DNA of 64,000 nucleotides from Albidovulum litorale (GCF_025751495.1 NZ_JAOWKZ010000002.1:248001-312000), one strand, 5' to 3'; positions 1 to 14,151 are shown, counted from the first letter of the stretch. The notes: generated by a model from the sequence alone, not told the origin. Numbers and translations are program-made.

Positions 1-97
1 CCCCATGCGCGGCGCAGGCTGCGTCGATCCCGTCGAGCAGCGTCTCGATATTCTCCGCCTCGTTCTTCGCGGGAATGACTATGGAAACCGTAACCAT
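1..97 (-). CDS. Family 2 glycosyltransferase, N-terminal fragment (cut by window edge)
   Basis: The minus strand opens with ATG at 97 and reads MVTVSIVIPAKNEAENIETL before running off the window after about 32 residues. The hydrophobic beta strand followed by PAKNEAENI is the classic start of a GT-A (GT2) glycosyltransferase, in which the first strand and following loop bind the nucleotide part of the sugar donor. Dolichol-phosphate-mannose synthase-like and polyisoprenyl-phosphate glycosyltransferases begin this way. The donor, acceptor and remaining domains lie outside the window, so substrate cannot be judged. It is transcribed in the same direction as the exporter and the second glycosyltransferase-like gene upstream, which suggests a small surface-carbohydrate neighbourhood (inference). 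Confidence 0.75.
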   Translation of the reverse strand, partial: MVTVSIVIPAKNEAENIETLLDGIDAACAAHG

Positions 98-192
98 GGG
101 CGCCCCGGAAGTCGGCTTGTGTCAATGTATCGGGTCTGCGTCTGGCGGTGGTACTTCACCGGACTGCGATTGTAAATGAGCGCGGGTCGCGG

Positions 193-1101
193 TCAGCGCA
201 AGCGCAGGGGTGGCGTTGCAGGTGTGGCGACGACCTGACCCAGGCGCCGTTCGCGGTGGAACGTGTAGATGCCGGTTGCGATGATGATGCCCGCACCCAC
301 AAGGGTAAGCGTGTCCGGCAGTTCTGCGAAAGCGACCCAACCCAGTGCAATGGCGAAGACAAGGGCGGTGTAGCGGAACGGCGCGACGACTGCGACCTCT
401 CCGACACGCATCGCCATCACGATAAGCAGATATCCCAGGATCAGGAACGCGGCGGCCATGCCGATGAGCGCTGCGATGCCCGGCCGGACCGGCGCCCAGC
501 CGGAAAATGGCAAAAGACAGGCGGCCGCAACGGTGACCGAGGCACCGGCAAGGAAGGCGACGCTGATCGACGGCACCTCCGCCGAAAGGCGACGGGTGGA
601 AAGGTCGCGGATGACGACAAATCCGACCGAAGCCAGCCCGACAAGCGCCCAGCGGTCAAATCCTTCGGTGCCGGGCCGTACGATCAACAAGACCCCGGCA
701 AAGCCGACGCCGATCGCGGCCATCCGGCGCCAGCCAACCGGCGCCCTGAGCGCCACAGCGGCGGCCAGAGTGACGGCCAGCGGCAGCGCCTGCATGATGG
801 CCGAGAGATTGGCCAGCGGCATATGCCGGAGCGCGGCCAAAAAGGTCAGCGTGGCCGCTACTTCGGACAAGGATCGCATGATCAGCAAACGGCCGTCCCC
901 CGGCGGAAACCGGAACCGAAGCCGACCCTGCCGCATGCCGATCACGACAAGCGCCAGAACCGCGAGCGCGCCGCGCAGAACAATCGCCTGCGCCAGCGGC
1001 AGTTCCGCCGTCACCGCCTTCATGCAGCTGTCGTTGATCGTGAAGGCCGCCATGGCGAGGCTCATATAGAACGCCCCGCGCAGGTTTTCGTTCGCGATCA
1101 T
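193..1101 (-). CDS. DMT-superfamily (EamA) transporter
   Basis: This is a 302-residue very hydrophobic protein with roughly ten predicted membrane spans arranged as two similar halves, the hallmark of EamA-domain drug/metabolite exporters in the inner membrane. The first span holds the typical asparagine-rich start (AFTINDSCMKA), and the second half repeats the pattern, ending in a basic cytosolic tail. Related proteins export amino acids, nucleobases or other small metabolites, but the substrate cannot be read from sequence. Its ATG overlaps the stop of the upstream glycosyltransferase-like gene by four bases, so the two are translationally coupled. A second EamA gene of different sequence occurs at 39466. 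Confidence 0.85.
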   Translation of the reverse strand: MIANENLRGAFYMSLAMAAFTINDSCMKAVTAELPLAQAIVLRGALAVLALVVIGMRQGRLRFRFPPGDGRLLIMRSLSEVAATLTFLAALRHMPLANLSAIMQALPLAVTLAAAVALRAPVGWRRMAAIGVGFAGVLLIVRPGTEGFDRWALVGLASVGFVVIRDLSTRRLSAEVPSISVAFLAGASVTVAAACLLPFSGWAPVRPGIAALIGMAAAFLILGYLLIVMAMRVGEVAVVAPFRYTALVFAIALGWVAFAELPDTLTLVGAGIIIATGIYTFHRERRLGQVVATPATPPLRLR

Positions 1102-1940
1102 GCCTGCCCCTGATCCCGCGCGGCCATTGAAGCCATCTTCAGCGCTCCGGCAAGGCGGTCGGGCTCAATGCCGAAACGGCGGCGCAGGGTGTAGCGCGCC
1201 GGACCGGGTTCCATCGGGTCAGCGAAGTTGCGACCGGTCACGGTGCTGTCGTTCCACCCGTGGACGCCGCGCACGAACATGATCTGATCCTGAAGGCTGA
1301 GCGTTGTCATGTGACGATAGACCAGATGATGCGGGTAATCGAAGACCGATTTATCGTGATCCGGGGGCATGAAAAGTGTCAGCGCCGGGGTCCAGCAGGA
1401 CGCCGCCACCCTGTGCACGCTGACCTCTTGGCCGGTTCCGTTCAGCGCCAGCCCCTTGCAGTGATCGAGCGCGACGAGCGGCTGAAAGGCATAGGCCGGT
1501 GCGGCGAGGGCCTCGAAATCCGACCGCACGCGCCGGACGTAATCGGTGGCGACCGCGTCGTCATCGTCGAGCCGGAACTGCGCGACGATATCGGCGCTTT
1601 TGTCGACCCGGTCCAGCATCACCTGGCGTGAGACTTCGCGCAGACGTCCGGGCGGCAGGAACAGAAGCTCGATCGGCGGTACATCCGCGACAAGTTGTTG
1701 CAGATGGCCGCGCCATGGTTCGGGATAATCCTCGCCCGTCGCGATCACGAGGTGGAAATCGGGATCGCTCTGCGCCCGGATCGATGGCATGAACACATGC
1801 TCGAACCATGCCATCCGCGTGGTCAGGCGCAGCGGATCGTAAAGCTCGCGTCGGCGCTCTTCGAAATCCTGCGACGGCTTCTGAAACCCGTTGGTCACGA
1901 GAAGCGAAAAGCGGCACATTCCAAGGACCTGAATTCGCAA
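1098..1940 (-). CDS. Putative rhamnosyl transferase-like glycosyltransferase
   Basis: The 280-residue cytosolic protein begins with the MCRFSLL strand typical of the bacterial putative rhamnosyl transferase family and carries a run of four aspartates (FRLDDDDAV, about residues 123-131) in the position of the metal-binding DxD motif of GT-A glycosyltransferases. It is full length for the family. Acceptor and sugar are unknown; the family name rests on a few characterised relatives, so the function is only general. It is the first gene of a two-gene unit, with its stop overlapping the start of the EamA exporter. The spacer back to the rpoC terminator is about 140 bases and shows no strong SD-like sequence directly before the start. 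Confidence 0.7.
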   Translation of the reverse strand: MRIQVLGMCRFSLLVTNGFQKPSQDFEERRRELYDPLRLTTRMAWFEHVFMPSIRAQSDPDFHLVIATGEDYPEPWRGHLQQLVADVPPIELLFLPPGRLREVSRQVMLDRVDKSADIVAQFRLDDDDAVATDYVRRVRSDFEALAAPAYAFQPLVALDHCKGLALNGTGQEVSVHRVAASCWTPALTLFMPPDHDKSVFDYPHHLVYRHMTTLSLQDQIMFVRGVHGWNDSTVTGRNFADPMEPGPARYTLRRRFGIEPDRLAGALKMASMAARDQGQA

Positions 1941-2034
1941 GGTTTACCTTTCCGTGCCGGGTCTTCTGCCGGGGGTGGTTCCGGCGGGGGCAGGATGTGG
2001 TTGCCCTACCCGCTTGTCAATCGCCCACAAAAAA

Positions 2035-2057
2035 GCCCCCCGCCGATGGCGGAGGGC
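2035..2057 (-). terminator. Rho-independent terminator of the rpoBC operon
   Basis: On the minus strand a ten-pair GC-rich stem (arms 2035-2044 and 2048-2057, one G-U pair, three-base loop) is followed by a run of seven T residues (positions 2034-2028). It begins 27 bases past the rpoC stop. It has all parts of an intrinsic terminator and closes the long secE-to-rpoC transcription unit. Confidence 0.92.
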
Positions 2058-2083
2058 CATTTATCAGTCAGGCACGCAGACCG

Positions 2084-5000
2084 TCAGTCGCGGCTTTCGT
2101 AGGTTTCCACCAGACCGCTGTCGATATCCATGTCGATCACGTCGTCCAGCACCTCTTCGCTCGGCGCGGCAAGCTGGGCGGCCTGCTCGGCCTCGGCCTT
2201 GCGCTGTTCGATGACCGACTGGTCACGGTCATGGGCGATCTTACGCACGCGCATGGTCGCGCCACCGGTACCGGCCGGGATCAGGCGGCCCACGATGACG
2301 TTCTCTTTCAGGCCGACCAGACGGTCGCGCTTGCCCTGAACCGAAGCCTCGGTCAGGACCCGCGTGGTTTCCTGGAACGATGCCGCCGAGATGAACGACC
2401 GGGTCTGGAGCGAGGCCTTGGTGATACCAAGGAGCACCGGCTCGCCCGTGGCGGGGGTGCCGCCGCGCGCGATGACCTTGTCGTTCTCTTCGTCGAACTC
2501 CGACTTGTCGATATGCTCGCCCTTCAGAAGCGTCGAATCCCCAGAGTCGAGAATTTCGATCTTCTGCAGCATCTGGCGGACGATCACCTCGATATGCTTG
2601 TCGTTGATCTTCACGCCCTGAAGCCGGTAGACGTCCTGCACCTCATCGATGAGGTAGTCGGCCAAGGCCTCGATCCCCATGATGCGCAGGATGTCATGCG
2701 GCGCCGGGTTGCCGTCCATGATGTAGTCGCCCTTCTGGACATGGTCACCTTCCTGAACCGGAATGTGCTTGCCCTTCGGCACCATGTATTCGACCGGCTG
2801 CAAGGACTCGTCGATCGGCTCGATGGTGATCCGACGCTTGTTTTTGTAGTCCTTGCCGAAGCGGACATAGCCCTCGATCTCGGCGATGATGGCGTGATCC
2901 TTCGGACGACGCGCTTCGAAGAGTTCCGCCACGCGGGGAAGACCCCCGGTGATGTCCTTCGTCTTCGCACCTTCGCGCGGGATACGCGCCACGACGTCAC
3001 CAGCCTTGATGTCCTGCCCGTCTTCGATCGACAGAATGGCGTCGACCGACATCGGGTAGCTGACCGGGTTGCCGGCATCGTTGCGCACAGGCTCGCCCGT
3101 CGCCGGGTCCATCACGATGATCTCCGGTTTCAGATCGCTGCCCTTGGGCGCAGTGCGCCAGTCGGTGACGATCTTCTGGGTCATGCCCGTCGCTTCGTCG
3201 GTATCGTCGCGGACCGAGATGCCCGAAACGAGGTCGACGAATTTCGCCACACCCGCCTTTTCAGCGATGATCGGCAGGGTGTACGGATCCCATTCAAAGA
3301 GCTTGGCGCCACGCTTGACGGTCTGGCCGTCCTTGACGTGGATTTTCGCACCATAGCTGATCTTGTGGGCAGCCCGTTCCTGACCGTTCTCGTCGATGAT
3401 CGCGATCTGCATGCTCCGGCCCATGACGATCTGCTCGCCATTTTCGTTTTCCAGAAGCATCGGGTTGCGGAACTCGACCTTGCCTTCCTGGCTGGCTTCC
3501 TGGAAGGACTGCTGGCCACCTTGCGCGATACCGCCGATGTGGAAGGTCCGCATCGTCAGCTGCGTGCCCGGTTCGCCGATCGACTGGGCGGCGATGATAC
3601 CGACCGCTTCGCCGATATTGACCTGAGTACCACGGGCAAGGTCGCGACCGTAGCAGGCCGCGCAGATGCCGTCCTCGGCCTCGCAGGTCAGGGCCGAGCG
3701 GATACGGACAGACGCGACGCCCGCGGCTTCCACCGCGTCCGCCTTGCGTTCGTCGATCAGCTCACCCGCACGGACGATCACCTCATCCGAACCCGGAACC
3801 AGCACGTCATCGGCCGAGGTCCGGCCGAGGATGCGCTCGCTCAGCGGCGAGACAACTTCACCGTCATTGACGGCGGCCGAGGCCGTGATCGCCCGGTCGG
3901 TGCCGCAATCCGGCATCCGCACGATGCAATCCTGCGCCACGTCCACAAGACGGCGGGTCAGGTAGCCCGAGTTCGCGGTCTTGAGCGCGGTATCGGCCAG
4001 ACCCTTGCGGGCGCCGTGGGTCGAGTTGAAGTATTCAAGAACGGTCAGACCTTCCTTGAAGTTCGAGATGATCGGCGTCTCGATGATCTCGCCCGACGGC
4101 TTGGCCATCAGGCCGCGCATACCGCCAAGCTGCTTCATCTGAGCGGGCGAACCCCGGGCACCGGAGTGCGACATCATGTAGACGCTGTTTGGCTCTTTCT
4201 CGGCGCCCGCATCGTCTTTGCGAACGGCAGAGATTTCGCCCATCATCGCGTTGGCGACGGCGTCGGAACATTTCGACCAGGCATCGACGACCTTGTTGTA
4301 CTTCTCACCCTGGGTGATCAGACCGTCCATGTATTGCTGTTCGAATTCCTTCACCTGATCGCGGACCTCGTTGACGATGGTCCACTTCGAATCCGGGATG
4401 ACCATGTCATCCTTGCCGAAGGAGATGCCCGCCTTGAAGGCTTCGCGGAAGCCCATGCCCATGATCTGGTCACAGAAGATGACCGACTCTTTCTGACCGC
4501 AGAAGCGGTAGACGGTGTCGATGACGTTCTGCACGTCCTTCTTCCTGAGAAGACGGTTCACAAGGTCGAATGGCGCCTTGGTGTTCTTCGGCAGAAGCGC
4601 GCCCAGCCGCACGCGGCCCGGGGTGGTTTCGAACCGCTTCAGAACTTCGTTGCCTTCCTCGTCGATCTGGGGAATGCGCGCGGTGATCTTGGCGTGCAGA
4701 TGCACAGCACCCGCGTCAAGCGCGTGCTGAACCTCATCGACCGAGGCAAAGACCATGCCTTCGCCCTGCATCCCTTCACGCATCATCGACACGTAGTAGA
4801 GACCCAGAACCATGTCCTGCGACGGAACGATGATCGGCGCGCCGTTGGCGGGCGACAGAACGTTGTTCGTCGACATCATCAGGACGCGCGCTTCCAGCTG
4901 GGCTTCCAGCGAAAGCGGCACGTGAACGGCCATCTGGTCACCGTCGAAGTCGGCGTTGAAGGCCGAGCAGACGAGCGGGTGAAGCTGGATCGCCTTGCCT

Positions 5001-6337
5001 TCGATCAGGACCGGCTCGAACGCCTGAATGCCCAGACGGTGCAGCGTCGGCGCGCGGTTCAGAAGGACCGGATGCTCGCGGATCACCTCGTCGAGGATAT
5101 CCCAGACTTCCGGACGCTCTTTCTCCACGAGCTTCTTGGCCTGCTTGACGGTCGAGGAAAGCCCCTTCGCCTCAAGCCGCGAGTAGATGAACGGCTTGAA
5201 GAGTTCGAGCGCCATCTTCTTCGGCAGACCGCACTGATGCAGCTTCAGTTCCGGGCCGGTCACAATGACCGAACGGCCCGAGAAGTCGACGCGCTTACCC
5301 AGAAGGTTCTGACGGAAGCGGCCCTGCTTACCCTTAAGCATGTCCGACAGCGACTTCAGCGGGCGCTTGTTGGCGCCCGTGATGACACGGCCACGGCGGC
5401 CGTTGTCGAACAGAGCGTCGACCGATTCCTGCAGCATCCGCTTTTCGTTGCGGACGATGATGTCGGGCGCGCGCAGTTCAATGAGCCGCTTCAGACGGTT
5501 GTTCCGGTTGATAACCCGGCGATAAAGGTCGTTCAGGTCCGAGGTCGCGAAACGGCCACCATCCAGCGGCACCAGCGGGCGCAGCTCCGGCGGGATGACC
5601 GGAACGACGGTCAGCACCATCCATTCCGGGCGGTTGCCGGATTCGATGAAGTTCTCAACGATCTTCAGCCGCTTGATGATCTTCTTCGGCTTCAGTTCCC
5701 CGGTCGCTTCCTTCAGCTCCTCGCGCAGCTGCTCGGCGGTCGCCTCAAGGTCGATCGCGGCCAGCATCTCGCGGATCGCTTCCGCGCCGATATTGGCGGT
5801 GAAAGCATCGGCGCCATACTGGTCCTGCGCGTCGAGGTATTCCTCTTCGGTCAGAAGCTGGCCGTAGGAGAGATCCGTCAGACCCGGCTCGATCACAACG
5901 TAGTTCTCGAAATAGAGGATGCGCTCAAGATCGCGCAGCGTCATGTCGAGCATGAGGCCGATACGGCTCGGCAGCGATTTCAGGAACCAGATATGCGCGA
6001 CGGGGGCGGCCAGTTCGATATGGCCCATCCGCTCGCGCCGCACCTTCTGGAGCGTCACTTCCACACCGCATTTCTCGCAGACGACGCCACGATACTTCAT
6101 GCGCTTGTACTTGCCGCAGAGACATTCGTAGTCCTTGATCGGCCCGAAGATACGGGCACAGAACAGGCCGTCACGCTCCGGCTTGAACGTGCGGTAGTTG
6201 ATCGTCTCGGGCTTTTTGATCTCACCGAACGACCACGACAGGATCCGCTCGGGCGAGGCGAGCGAGATCTTGATCTCGTCGAACTGCTTCGGCGGGGTCA
6301 GCGGGTTGAACGGGTTGGTTGAGAGTTCCTGGTTCAT
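2084..6337 (-). CDS. rpoC: DNA-directed RNA polymerase subunit beta'
   Basis: This 1417-residue subunit forms one jaw of the RNA polymerase active-site cleft and holds the catalytic magnesium. The N-terminal zinc ribbon is visible as CLCG (Cys72, Cys74) and CEKC (Cys87, Cys90). The universal [12 protein letters not shown] catalytic loop lies at about residue 465, and the second zinc site ([11 protein letters not shown]) near residue 890. Length matches alphaproteobacterial RpoC. It lies 48 bases after rpoB and is last in the operon, followed by an intrinsic terminator. Nothing is truncated. A long open frame on the opposite strand over the same bases is a codon-bias shadow. Confidence 0.99.
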   Translation of the reverse strand: MNQELSTNPFNPLTPPKQFDEIKISLASPERILSWSFGEIKKPETINYRTFKPERDGLFCARIFGPIKDYECLCGKYKRMKYRGVVCEKCGVEVTLQKVRRERMGHIELAAPVAHIWFLKSLPSRIGLMLDMTLRDLERILYFENYVVIEPGLTDLSYGQLLTEEEYLDAQDQYGADAFTANIGAEAIREMLAAIDLEATAEQLREELKEATGELKPKKIIKRLKIVENFIESGNRPEWMVLTVVPVIPPELRPLVPLDGGRFATSDLNDLYRRVINRNNRLKRLIELRAPDIIVRNEKRMLQESVDALFDNGRRGRVITGANKRPLKSLSDMLKGKQGRFRQNLLGKRVDFSGRSVIVTGPELKLHQCGLPKKMALELFKPFIYSRLEAKGLSSTVKQAKKLVEKERPEVWDILDEVIREHPVLLNRAPTLHRLGIQAFEPVLIEGKAIQLHPLVCSAFNADFDGDQMAVHVPLSLEAQLEARVLMMSTNNVLSPANGAPIIVPSQDMVLGLYYVSMMREGMQGEGMVFASVDEVQHALDAGAVHLHAKITARIPQIDEEGNEVLKRFETTPGRVRLGALLPKNTKAPFDLVNRLLRKKDVQNVIDTVYRFCGQKESVIFCDQIMGMGFREAFKAGISFGKDDMVIPDSKWTIVNEVRDQVKEFEQQYMDGLITQGEKYNKVVDAWSKCSDAVANAMMGEISAVRKDDAGAEKEPNSVYMMSHSGARGSPAQMKQLGGMRGLMAKPSGEIIETPIISNFKEGLTVLEYFNSTHGARKGLADTALKTANSGYLTRRLVDVAQDCIVRMPDCGTDRAITASAAVNDGEVVSPLSERILGRTSADDVLVPGSDEVIVRAGELIDERKADAVEAAGVASVRIRSALTCEAEDGICAACYGRDLARGTQVNIGEAVGIIAAQSIGEPGTQLTMRTFHIGGIAQGGQQSFQEASQEGKVEFRNPMLLENENGEQIVMGRSMQIAIIDENGQERAAHKISYGAKIHVKDGQTVKRGAKLFEWDPYTLPIIAEKAGVAKFVDLVSGISVRDDTDEATGMTQKIVTDWRTAPKGSDLKPEIIVMDPATGEPVRNDAGNPVSYPMSVDAILSIEDGQDIKAGDVVARIPREGAKTKDITGGLPRVAELFEARRPKDHAIIAEIEGYVRFGKDYKNKRRITIEPIDESLQPVEYMVPKGKHIPVQEGDHVQKGDYIMDGNPAPHDILRIMGIEALADYLIDEVQDVYRLQGVKINDKHIEVIVRQMLQKIEILDSGDSTLLKGEHIDKSEFDEENDKVIARGGTPATGEPVLLGITKASLQTRSFISAASFQETTRVLTEASVQGKRDRLVGLKENVIVGRLIPAGTGGATMRVRKIAHDRDQSVIEQRKAEAEQAAQLAAPSEEVLDDVIDMDIDSGLVETYESRD

Positions 6338-6385
6338 CTTGCGTCCTTCATATCAGGGGATGGGAAAGTGGGGGCGCGTACGCCC

Positions 6386-10519
<4,134 letters not shown>

Positions 10520-10654
10520 GCTCGTCGTCACCTTTCGTCTCTTCGCGGGTGTGGTACCGTCGGGGACACGGGACCACGCCGCTTGCGAATGAAGGGGGCC
10601 GGTTCAATTCATGCCCTCCGTCCCACCGGAAAGCTCCCGAACCGTTAACCTCGC

Positions 10655-10702
10655 CTTGGAAGGGACATCCTTTACGTCAGGGCAATGGAAGCCCCTTCCA
10701 AG
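10655..10702 (-). ncRNA. Long stem in the rplL-rpoB spacer (processing-type hairpin)
   Basis: Two perfectly complementary ten-base arms (10655-10664 and 10693-10702) enclose a 28-base loop in the rplL-rpoB spacer. In Escherichia coli this spacer carries an RNase III-cut stem that separates the ribosomal protein and polymerase parts of the transcript. The position matches, but no cleavage is shown here and the sequence is unrelated as far as I can see. Confidence 0.45.
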
Positions 10703-10713
10703 ACAGGTTCGGC

Positions 10714-10738
10714 TGGGCCCGGGGAATGCCCGGACCCA
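10714..10738 (-). terminator. Attenuator-like hairpin after rplL
   Basis: A ten-pair GC-rich stem (arms 10714-10723 and 10729-10738, one wobble on the minus-strand RNA, five-base loop) starts 37 bases past the rplL stop. It lacks a following U run, so a full intrinsic terminator is unlikely. Partial termination or RNA stabilisation between rplL and rpoB, where expression must fall severalfold, is the likely role (inference from the known attenuator at this place in other bacteria). Confidence 0.45.
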
Positions 10739-10774
10739 GCCATATTCTCACGTCGGGACCGAAGCCCCGGACGA

Positions 10775-11149
10775 CTACTTGAGCTCGACCTTGGCGCCAG
10801 CCTCTTCGAGCTTCTTCTTGATCTCTTCGGCTTCGGCCTTCGCCGCGCCTTCCTTGACCTTGCCGCCGGCCTCAACGAGGTCCTTGGCTTCTTTCAGGCC
10901 GAGACCGGTGATCGCGCGCACTTCCTTGATCACGTTGATCTTCTGTGCGCCGGCGTCGGTCAGGACGACGTCGAATTCGGTCTTTTCTTCCGCAGCTTCA
11001 GCAGCGGCAGCCGGACCAGCAGCCATCATGACGGCACCACCGGCGGCCGGCTCGATGCCATATTCGTCCTTCAGGATGGTCTTGAGTTCCTGCGCTTCGA
11101 GAAGCGTCAGGCCCACGATTTGTTCGGCGAGTTTCTTCAGATCAGCCAT
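10775..11149 (-). CDS. rplL: 50S ribosomal protein L7/L12
   Basis: The 124-residue protein forms the flexible stalk that recruits translation factors to the ribosome. The N-terminal dimerisation helix ([18 protein letters not shown]) is followed by an Ala/Gly-rich hinge (about residues 36-52) and the compact C-terminal domain with [19 protein letters not shown] and the [10 protein letters not shown] motif. Length and order are standard. It follows rplJ with a 66-base gap as usual, and the spacer to rpoB contains an attenuator-like hairpin, consistent with L12 being needed in excess. Confidence 0.98.
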   Translation of the reverse strand: MADLKKLAEQIVGLTLLEAQELKTILKDEYGIEPAAGGAVMMAAGPAAAAEAAEEKTEFDVVLTDAGAQKINVIKEVRAITGLGLKEAKDLVEAGGKVKEGAAKAEAEEIKKKLEEAGAKVELK

Positions 11150-11215
11150 TTCTCTGTTCCGTTCCTAAGTTTGTGATCCAACGACGGGTTTCACCCCACG
11201 AAGGCACTAGATTGC

Positions 11216-11731
11216 TCACGCGGCTTGCCGCTCTTCCAAAGTGGAAAGGATGCCCGCGATGTTCGAAGCAGGTGCGCCAATGGCCCCGGCGATGTTCGAA
11301 GCGGGGGCGCCGATGCAGCCGACGATGGAAGCGATAAGCTCCTCGCGCGACGGCATGGCGGCCACGGCTTTGACACCGGCCTGGTCCAGAGCCGTATCGC
11401 CCATAGCGCCACCAAGAATTTCGAACTTCTCGTTCTTCTTGGCATAGGCATCCGCGACCTTCGCAGCAGCGACAGGGTCCTCGGAATAGGCGAGTACGGT
11501 CATACCCGTGAGAAGGTCACCGATGCTTGCGCAGGGCTTTCCCTCAAGGGCGATCTTGGCGAGCCTGTTCTTGGCGACGCGGACGGACCCACCCGCTTCA
11601 CGCATGGATGCGCGCAGGTCCTGCATCTGAGCAACTGTCATGCCTTCGTAGTGGGCAACCACCACGACGCCAGAGCTTTCAAAGATCTGGCCGAGTTCCT
11701 CGACCACTTTCTCTTTCTGGGCTCTATCCAC
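11216..11731 (-). CDS. rplJ: 50S ribosomal protein L10
   Basis: L10 (171 residues) anchors the L7/L12 dimers to 23S rRNA at the stalk base. The N-terminal globular half ([20 protein letters not shown], then [11 protein letters not shown]) and the Ala-rich C-terminal helix that binds several L12 dimers are both present. The C-terminus contains a near-exact tandem duplication of a short unit ([11 protein letters not shown] then [11 protein letters not shown], at + strand 11250-11300), which lengthens or reiterates the helix entry. In many bacteria L10 with L12 binds the leader of its own mRNA; the 230-base hairpin-rich spacer upstream is the expected place. Confidence 0.97.
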   Translation of the reverse strand: MDRAQKEKVVEELGQIFESSGVVVVAHYEGMTVAQMQDLRASMREAGGSVRVAKNRLAKIALEGKPCASIGDLLTGMTVLAYSEDPVAAAKVADAYAKKNEKFEILGGAMGDTALDQAGVKAVAAMPSREELIASIVGCIGAPASNIAGAIGAPASNIAGILSTLEERQAA

Positions 11732-11850
11732 AGTTTCACTCCAAGTATGGGGGTTTCCCCCCGGCTCAGTTCTGGTCCCCGAAAGGACCGTTCGGGTCCG
11801 TGATGGTCCCGAGGCCAGGATCGCCCGAGGCTAGCCCCGGTAAATCTCGT
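11732..11850 (-). promoter_or_regulatory. Probable L10 autoregulatory leader upstream of rplJ
   Basis: The spacer directly upstream of rplJ holds alternative GGTCC/GGACC pairings. A small hairpin has arms 11774-11778 and 11785-11789, and further GGACC and GGTCC copies lie within the next 40 bases upstream in the transcript, so mutually exclusive stems can form. This is where L10-L12 complexes bind the mRNA leader in other bacteria. I infer the function from position; the secondary structure was not computed. Confidence 0.4.
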
Positions 11851-11936
11851 CTCGTTCCCCATCTCAGGAAGGATTTATGGGGTCTCCCCCACCCTCCGTC
11901 TCGGACAGGACGAGGCCTTTGCAGGCCCCGCCATTC

Positions 11937-11955
11937 GCCGGATCAAAGACCCGGC
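11937..11955 (-). terminator. Hairpin just downstream of rplA
   Basis: An imperfect stem (GCCGG arms at 11937-11941 and 11951-11955 with an additional A-T/G-C pairing inside) begins seven bases after the rplA stop. There is no T tract, so it may be an attenuator or RNA-stability element between rplKA and rplJL rather than a full terminator. Confidence 0.3.
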
Positions 11956-11961
11956 AAATTC

Positions 11962-12660
11962 TTACTGGGCGCTCGCCGACGCGAGGTCGACCGACACGCC
12001 CGGGCCCATGGTCGAGGACAGCGACACCTTCTTGAGGTAGGTGCCCTTCGCGCCCGTGGGCTTGGCCTTGGAGACCGCGTCGATGAAGGCGCGGACGTTT
12101 TCCGCCAGCTTGCCCTCGTCGAACGAGACCTTGCCGATACCGGCATGGATCACACCGGCCTTTTCGACCTTGAACTGGACTTCGCCGCCCTTCGCCGCCT
12201 CGACAGCCGCTTTCACGTCCATCGTCACGGTGCCGACCTTCGGGTTCGGCATCAGGTTGCGCGGGCCGAGGATCTTACCCAGACGGCCGACGACCGGCAT
12301 CATGTCCGGGGTCGCGATGCAGCGATCGAACTCGATCTTGCCCGACTGGATCGTCTCCATCAGGTCTTCGGCACCGACGATATCGGCACCCGCCGCGGTG
12401 GCCTCATCAGCCTTGGCGCCGCGGGCAAAGACCGCAACGCGCACCGTCTTGCCAGTGCCGTTCGGGAGCGTCACGACGCCACGGACCATCTGGTCGGCGT
12501 GACGGGGATCGACACCCAGGTTCATCGCGATTTCAAGCGTCTCGTCGAACTTGGCCGACGCGGCGCCCTTGATCAGCTTGACGGCATCCTCGACCGAGAG
12601 GTTCGACTTGCCTTCGAAAGCGGCCTTCGCGGCCGTTGTGCGTTTTCCGAGCTTGGCCAT
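11962..12660 (-). CDS. rplA: 50S ribosomal protein L1
   Basis: L1 (232 residues) forms the mobile stalk beside the E site and represses its own operon in many bacteria. The sequence has the [10 protein letters not shown] start, the [21 protein letters not shown] segment read in two parts across residues 25-46, and the typical KVGTVTMDV and [10 protein letters not shown] blocks. It lies three bases after the rplK stop, so rplK and rplA are one translation-coupled pair. No anomaly is visible. Confidence 0.98.
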   Translation of the reverse strand: MAKLGKRTTAAKAAFEGKSNLSVEDAVKLIKGAASAKFDETLEIAMNLGVDPRHADQMVRGVVTLPNGTGKTVRVAVFARGAKADEATAAGADIVGAEDLMETIQSGKIEFDRCIATPDMMPVVGRLGKILGPRNLMPNPKVGTVTMDVKAAVEAAKGGEVQFKVEKAGVIHAGIGKVSFDEGKLAENVRAFIDAVSKAKPTGAKGTYLKKVSLSSTMGPGVSVDLASASAQ

Positions 12661-12663
12661 GAC

Positions 12664-13116
12664 TTACCCCTTCACCTCGATACCGATCGAACGGGCGGAG
12701 CCGAGGATGATCTGCATCGCGGCTTCGACGTCGTTCGCGGAAAGGTCCTTCATCTTGGCTTCGGCGATTTCACGCACCTGGGCCACGGTCACGTAGCCAG
12801 CGGTCTCACGACCCGGCTTTTCCGAACCCTTCGGACGGTTACGCTTGCCAACCGGCTTCAGGCCGGCCGCCTTCTTGAGGTAGAAGGACGCCGGCGGCGT
12901 CTTCGTCTCGAAGCTGAACGACTTGTCGGCATAGTAGGTGATCACGGTCGGAACCGGGGCGCCCTGCTCCATCTCCTGCGTCTTGGCGTTGAACGCCTTG
13001 CAGAATTCCATGATGTTGATGCCGCGCTGGCCCAGAGCCGGACCAACGGGGGGCGACGGGTTTGCAGCACCCGCCTTGATTTGCAGCTTGAGCTGCCCAA
13101 CCACTTTCTTGGCCAT
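12664..13116 (-). CDS. rplK: 50S ribosomal protein L11
   Basis: L11 (150 residues) sits in the GTPase-associated centre of the 50S subunit. The proline-rich N-terminal [19 protein letters not shown] block (about residues 20-38), which contacts thiostrepton-type ligands and release factors, and the C-terminal rRNA-binding domain ending in [10 protein letters not shown] are intact. It is seven residues longer than enterobacterial L11, normal for this class. It opens the rplKA unit, 90 bases downstream of nusG. Confidence 0.98.
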   Translation of the reverse strand: MAKKVVGQLKLQIKAGAANPSPPVGPALGQRGINIMEFCKAFNAKTQEMEQGAPVPTVITYYADKSFSFETKTPPASFYLKKAAGLKPVGKRNRPKGSEKPGRETAGYVTVAQVREIAEAKMKDLSANDVEAAMQIILGSARSIGIEVKG

Positions 13117-13205
13117 CTGGCCTCTCCTTCATCACTGGCACCCGGGTGGGGTGCAGTTTAGTGGTCCGGTCCGGGCCCTAGCCCTCGCCTCCCACGGTTC
13201 ACACG

Positions 13206-13739
13206 TCAGGCGACTTTTTGCACCTGCGTGAATTCCAGCTCGACCGGCGTCGGCCGGCCGAAGATCGACACCGTCACCTTCAGGCGGCTCGAATCCTCGT
13301 CCACTTCCTCGACCATACCCGAGAAGCCGTCGAACGGCCCGTCGGTCACCTTCACCTGCTCGCCAACCTCGAAACGGATCAGATTGCGCGGCGCGGCCTC
13401 GCCTTCCTCGACGCGGTTCAGGATCGCGTTCACCTCGGCGTCCCGCATCGGCATCGGCTTGCCCTGGGGGCCAAGAAAGCCGGTCACGCGGTTGATCGAG
13501 GTGATCAGGTGATAGCCCCGGTCGGTCATTTCCATATGCACCAGCACATAGCCCGGCATGAAGCGGCGCTCAGACGTCACCTTCTTGCCGCGACGGATCT
13601 CCAGCACTTCCTCGGTCGGCACGAGAACCTCGTCGATCTCGTCCTCAAGGCCCTTCTCGGCGACCGAATGCTTGATCTGTTCGGCGATCTTCTTCTCGAA
13701 ATTCGAGAGAACGCTCACCGAATACCACCGCTTCGCCAT
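13206..13739 (-). CDS. nusG: Transcription termination/antitermination factor NusG
   Basis: NusG (177 residues) binds the RNA polymerase clamp to suppress pausing, and through its KOW domain bridges to Rho or ribosomal protein S10. The N-terminal NGN domain (KRWYSVSVLSNFEKKIAEQI and the FMPGYVLVHMEM strand) and the C-terminal KOW motif (FEVGEQVKVTDGPFDGFSG, about residues 122-140) are both complete. It follows secE after a 181-base spacer that contains a palindrome but no other gene, and leads into rplK. Confidence 0.98.
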   Translation of the reverse strand: MAKRWYSVSVLSNFEKKIAEQIKHSVAEKGLEDEIDEVLVPTEEVLEIRRGKKVTSERRFMPGYVLVHMEMTDRGYHLITSINRVTGFLGPQGKPMPMRDAEVNAILNRVEEGEAAPRNLIRFEVGEQVKVTDGPFDGFSGMVEEVDEDSSRLKVTVSIFGRPTPVELEFTQVQKVA

Positions 13740-13888
13740 CTGCCTTCGACCCCGCTCGACCGGTGATACGTCACCGGATTATTCCAGAATTCCAATGGGT
13801 TGCCCCAGCTTTGCCCGAACAAAAAACAGCGCGCATACCGAATCGTTGCGCGCCGGTGCCGGGAAAGTTGGCCTCAACTACAAGCCTT

Positions 13889-13907
13889 GGCCTTGAATTT
13901 CAAGGCC
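13889..13907 (-). repeat. Palindrome in the secE-nusG spacer
   Basis: The sequence GGCCTTGAA is mirrored by TTCAAGGCC around a single base (13898). It forms an eight- to nine-pair stem 14 bases after the secE stop. It has no U tract, so it is better read as a transcript-stabilising or weak attenuating hairpin than as a terminator. Confidence 0.4.
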
Positions 13908-13920
13908 GAATGACCCGTGA

Positions 13921-14115
13921 TCAGCCGCCCAGCCCCAGCACCGCCAGAAGCCCGAACTGGATGATCCTGTCGACGAGGAAGAAGAAGAGCGACGTAATGG
14001 CCGCCATGACGAAGACCATGATCGTGGTCGTCACGACCTCCTTGCGAGTCGGCCAGTGAACCTTTGCGGTTTCCGAGCGGACCTGCTGGAGGAACTGAAG
14101 CGGATTGGTGGCCAT
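13921..14115 (-). CDS. secE: Preprotein translocase subunit SecE
   Basis: The 64-residue protein is the short, single-membrane-span form of SecE that clamps SecY in the general secretion channel. An amphipathic helix (LQFLQQVRSETAKVHWP) with the conserved VxWPxRKE motif (VHWPTRKEVV) is followed by one hydrophobic span. This is the usual size for alphaproteobacteria, which lack the two extra N-terminal spans of E. coli SecE. It is the first gene of the ribosomal/polymerase block, with a promoter-like sequence about 40 bases upstream. Confidence 0.97.
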   Translation of the reverse strand: MATNPLQFLQQVRSETAKVHWPTRKEVVTTTIMVFVMAAITSLFFFLVDRIIQFGLLAVLGLGG

Positions 14116-14151
14116 GGTCGTGTTCGCCTTCGGTCTCGTTGCAACGGACGG

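Noticed and set aside
1808-6322. A 1504-codon open frame on the + strand across rpoC, and similar long antisense frames over rpoB (6368-8863 and 8882-10648)
   Set aside because: They are antisense shadows of strongly codon-biased GC-rich genes, have no family motifs, and no ribosome-binding site at the start.
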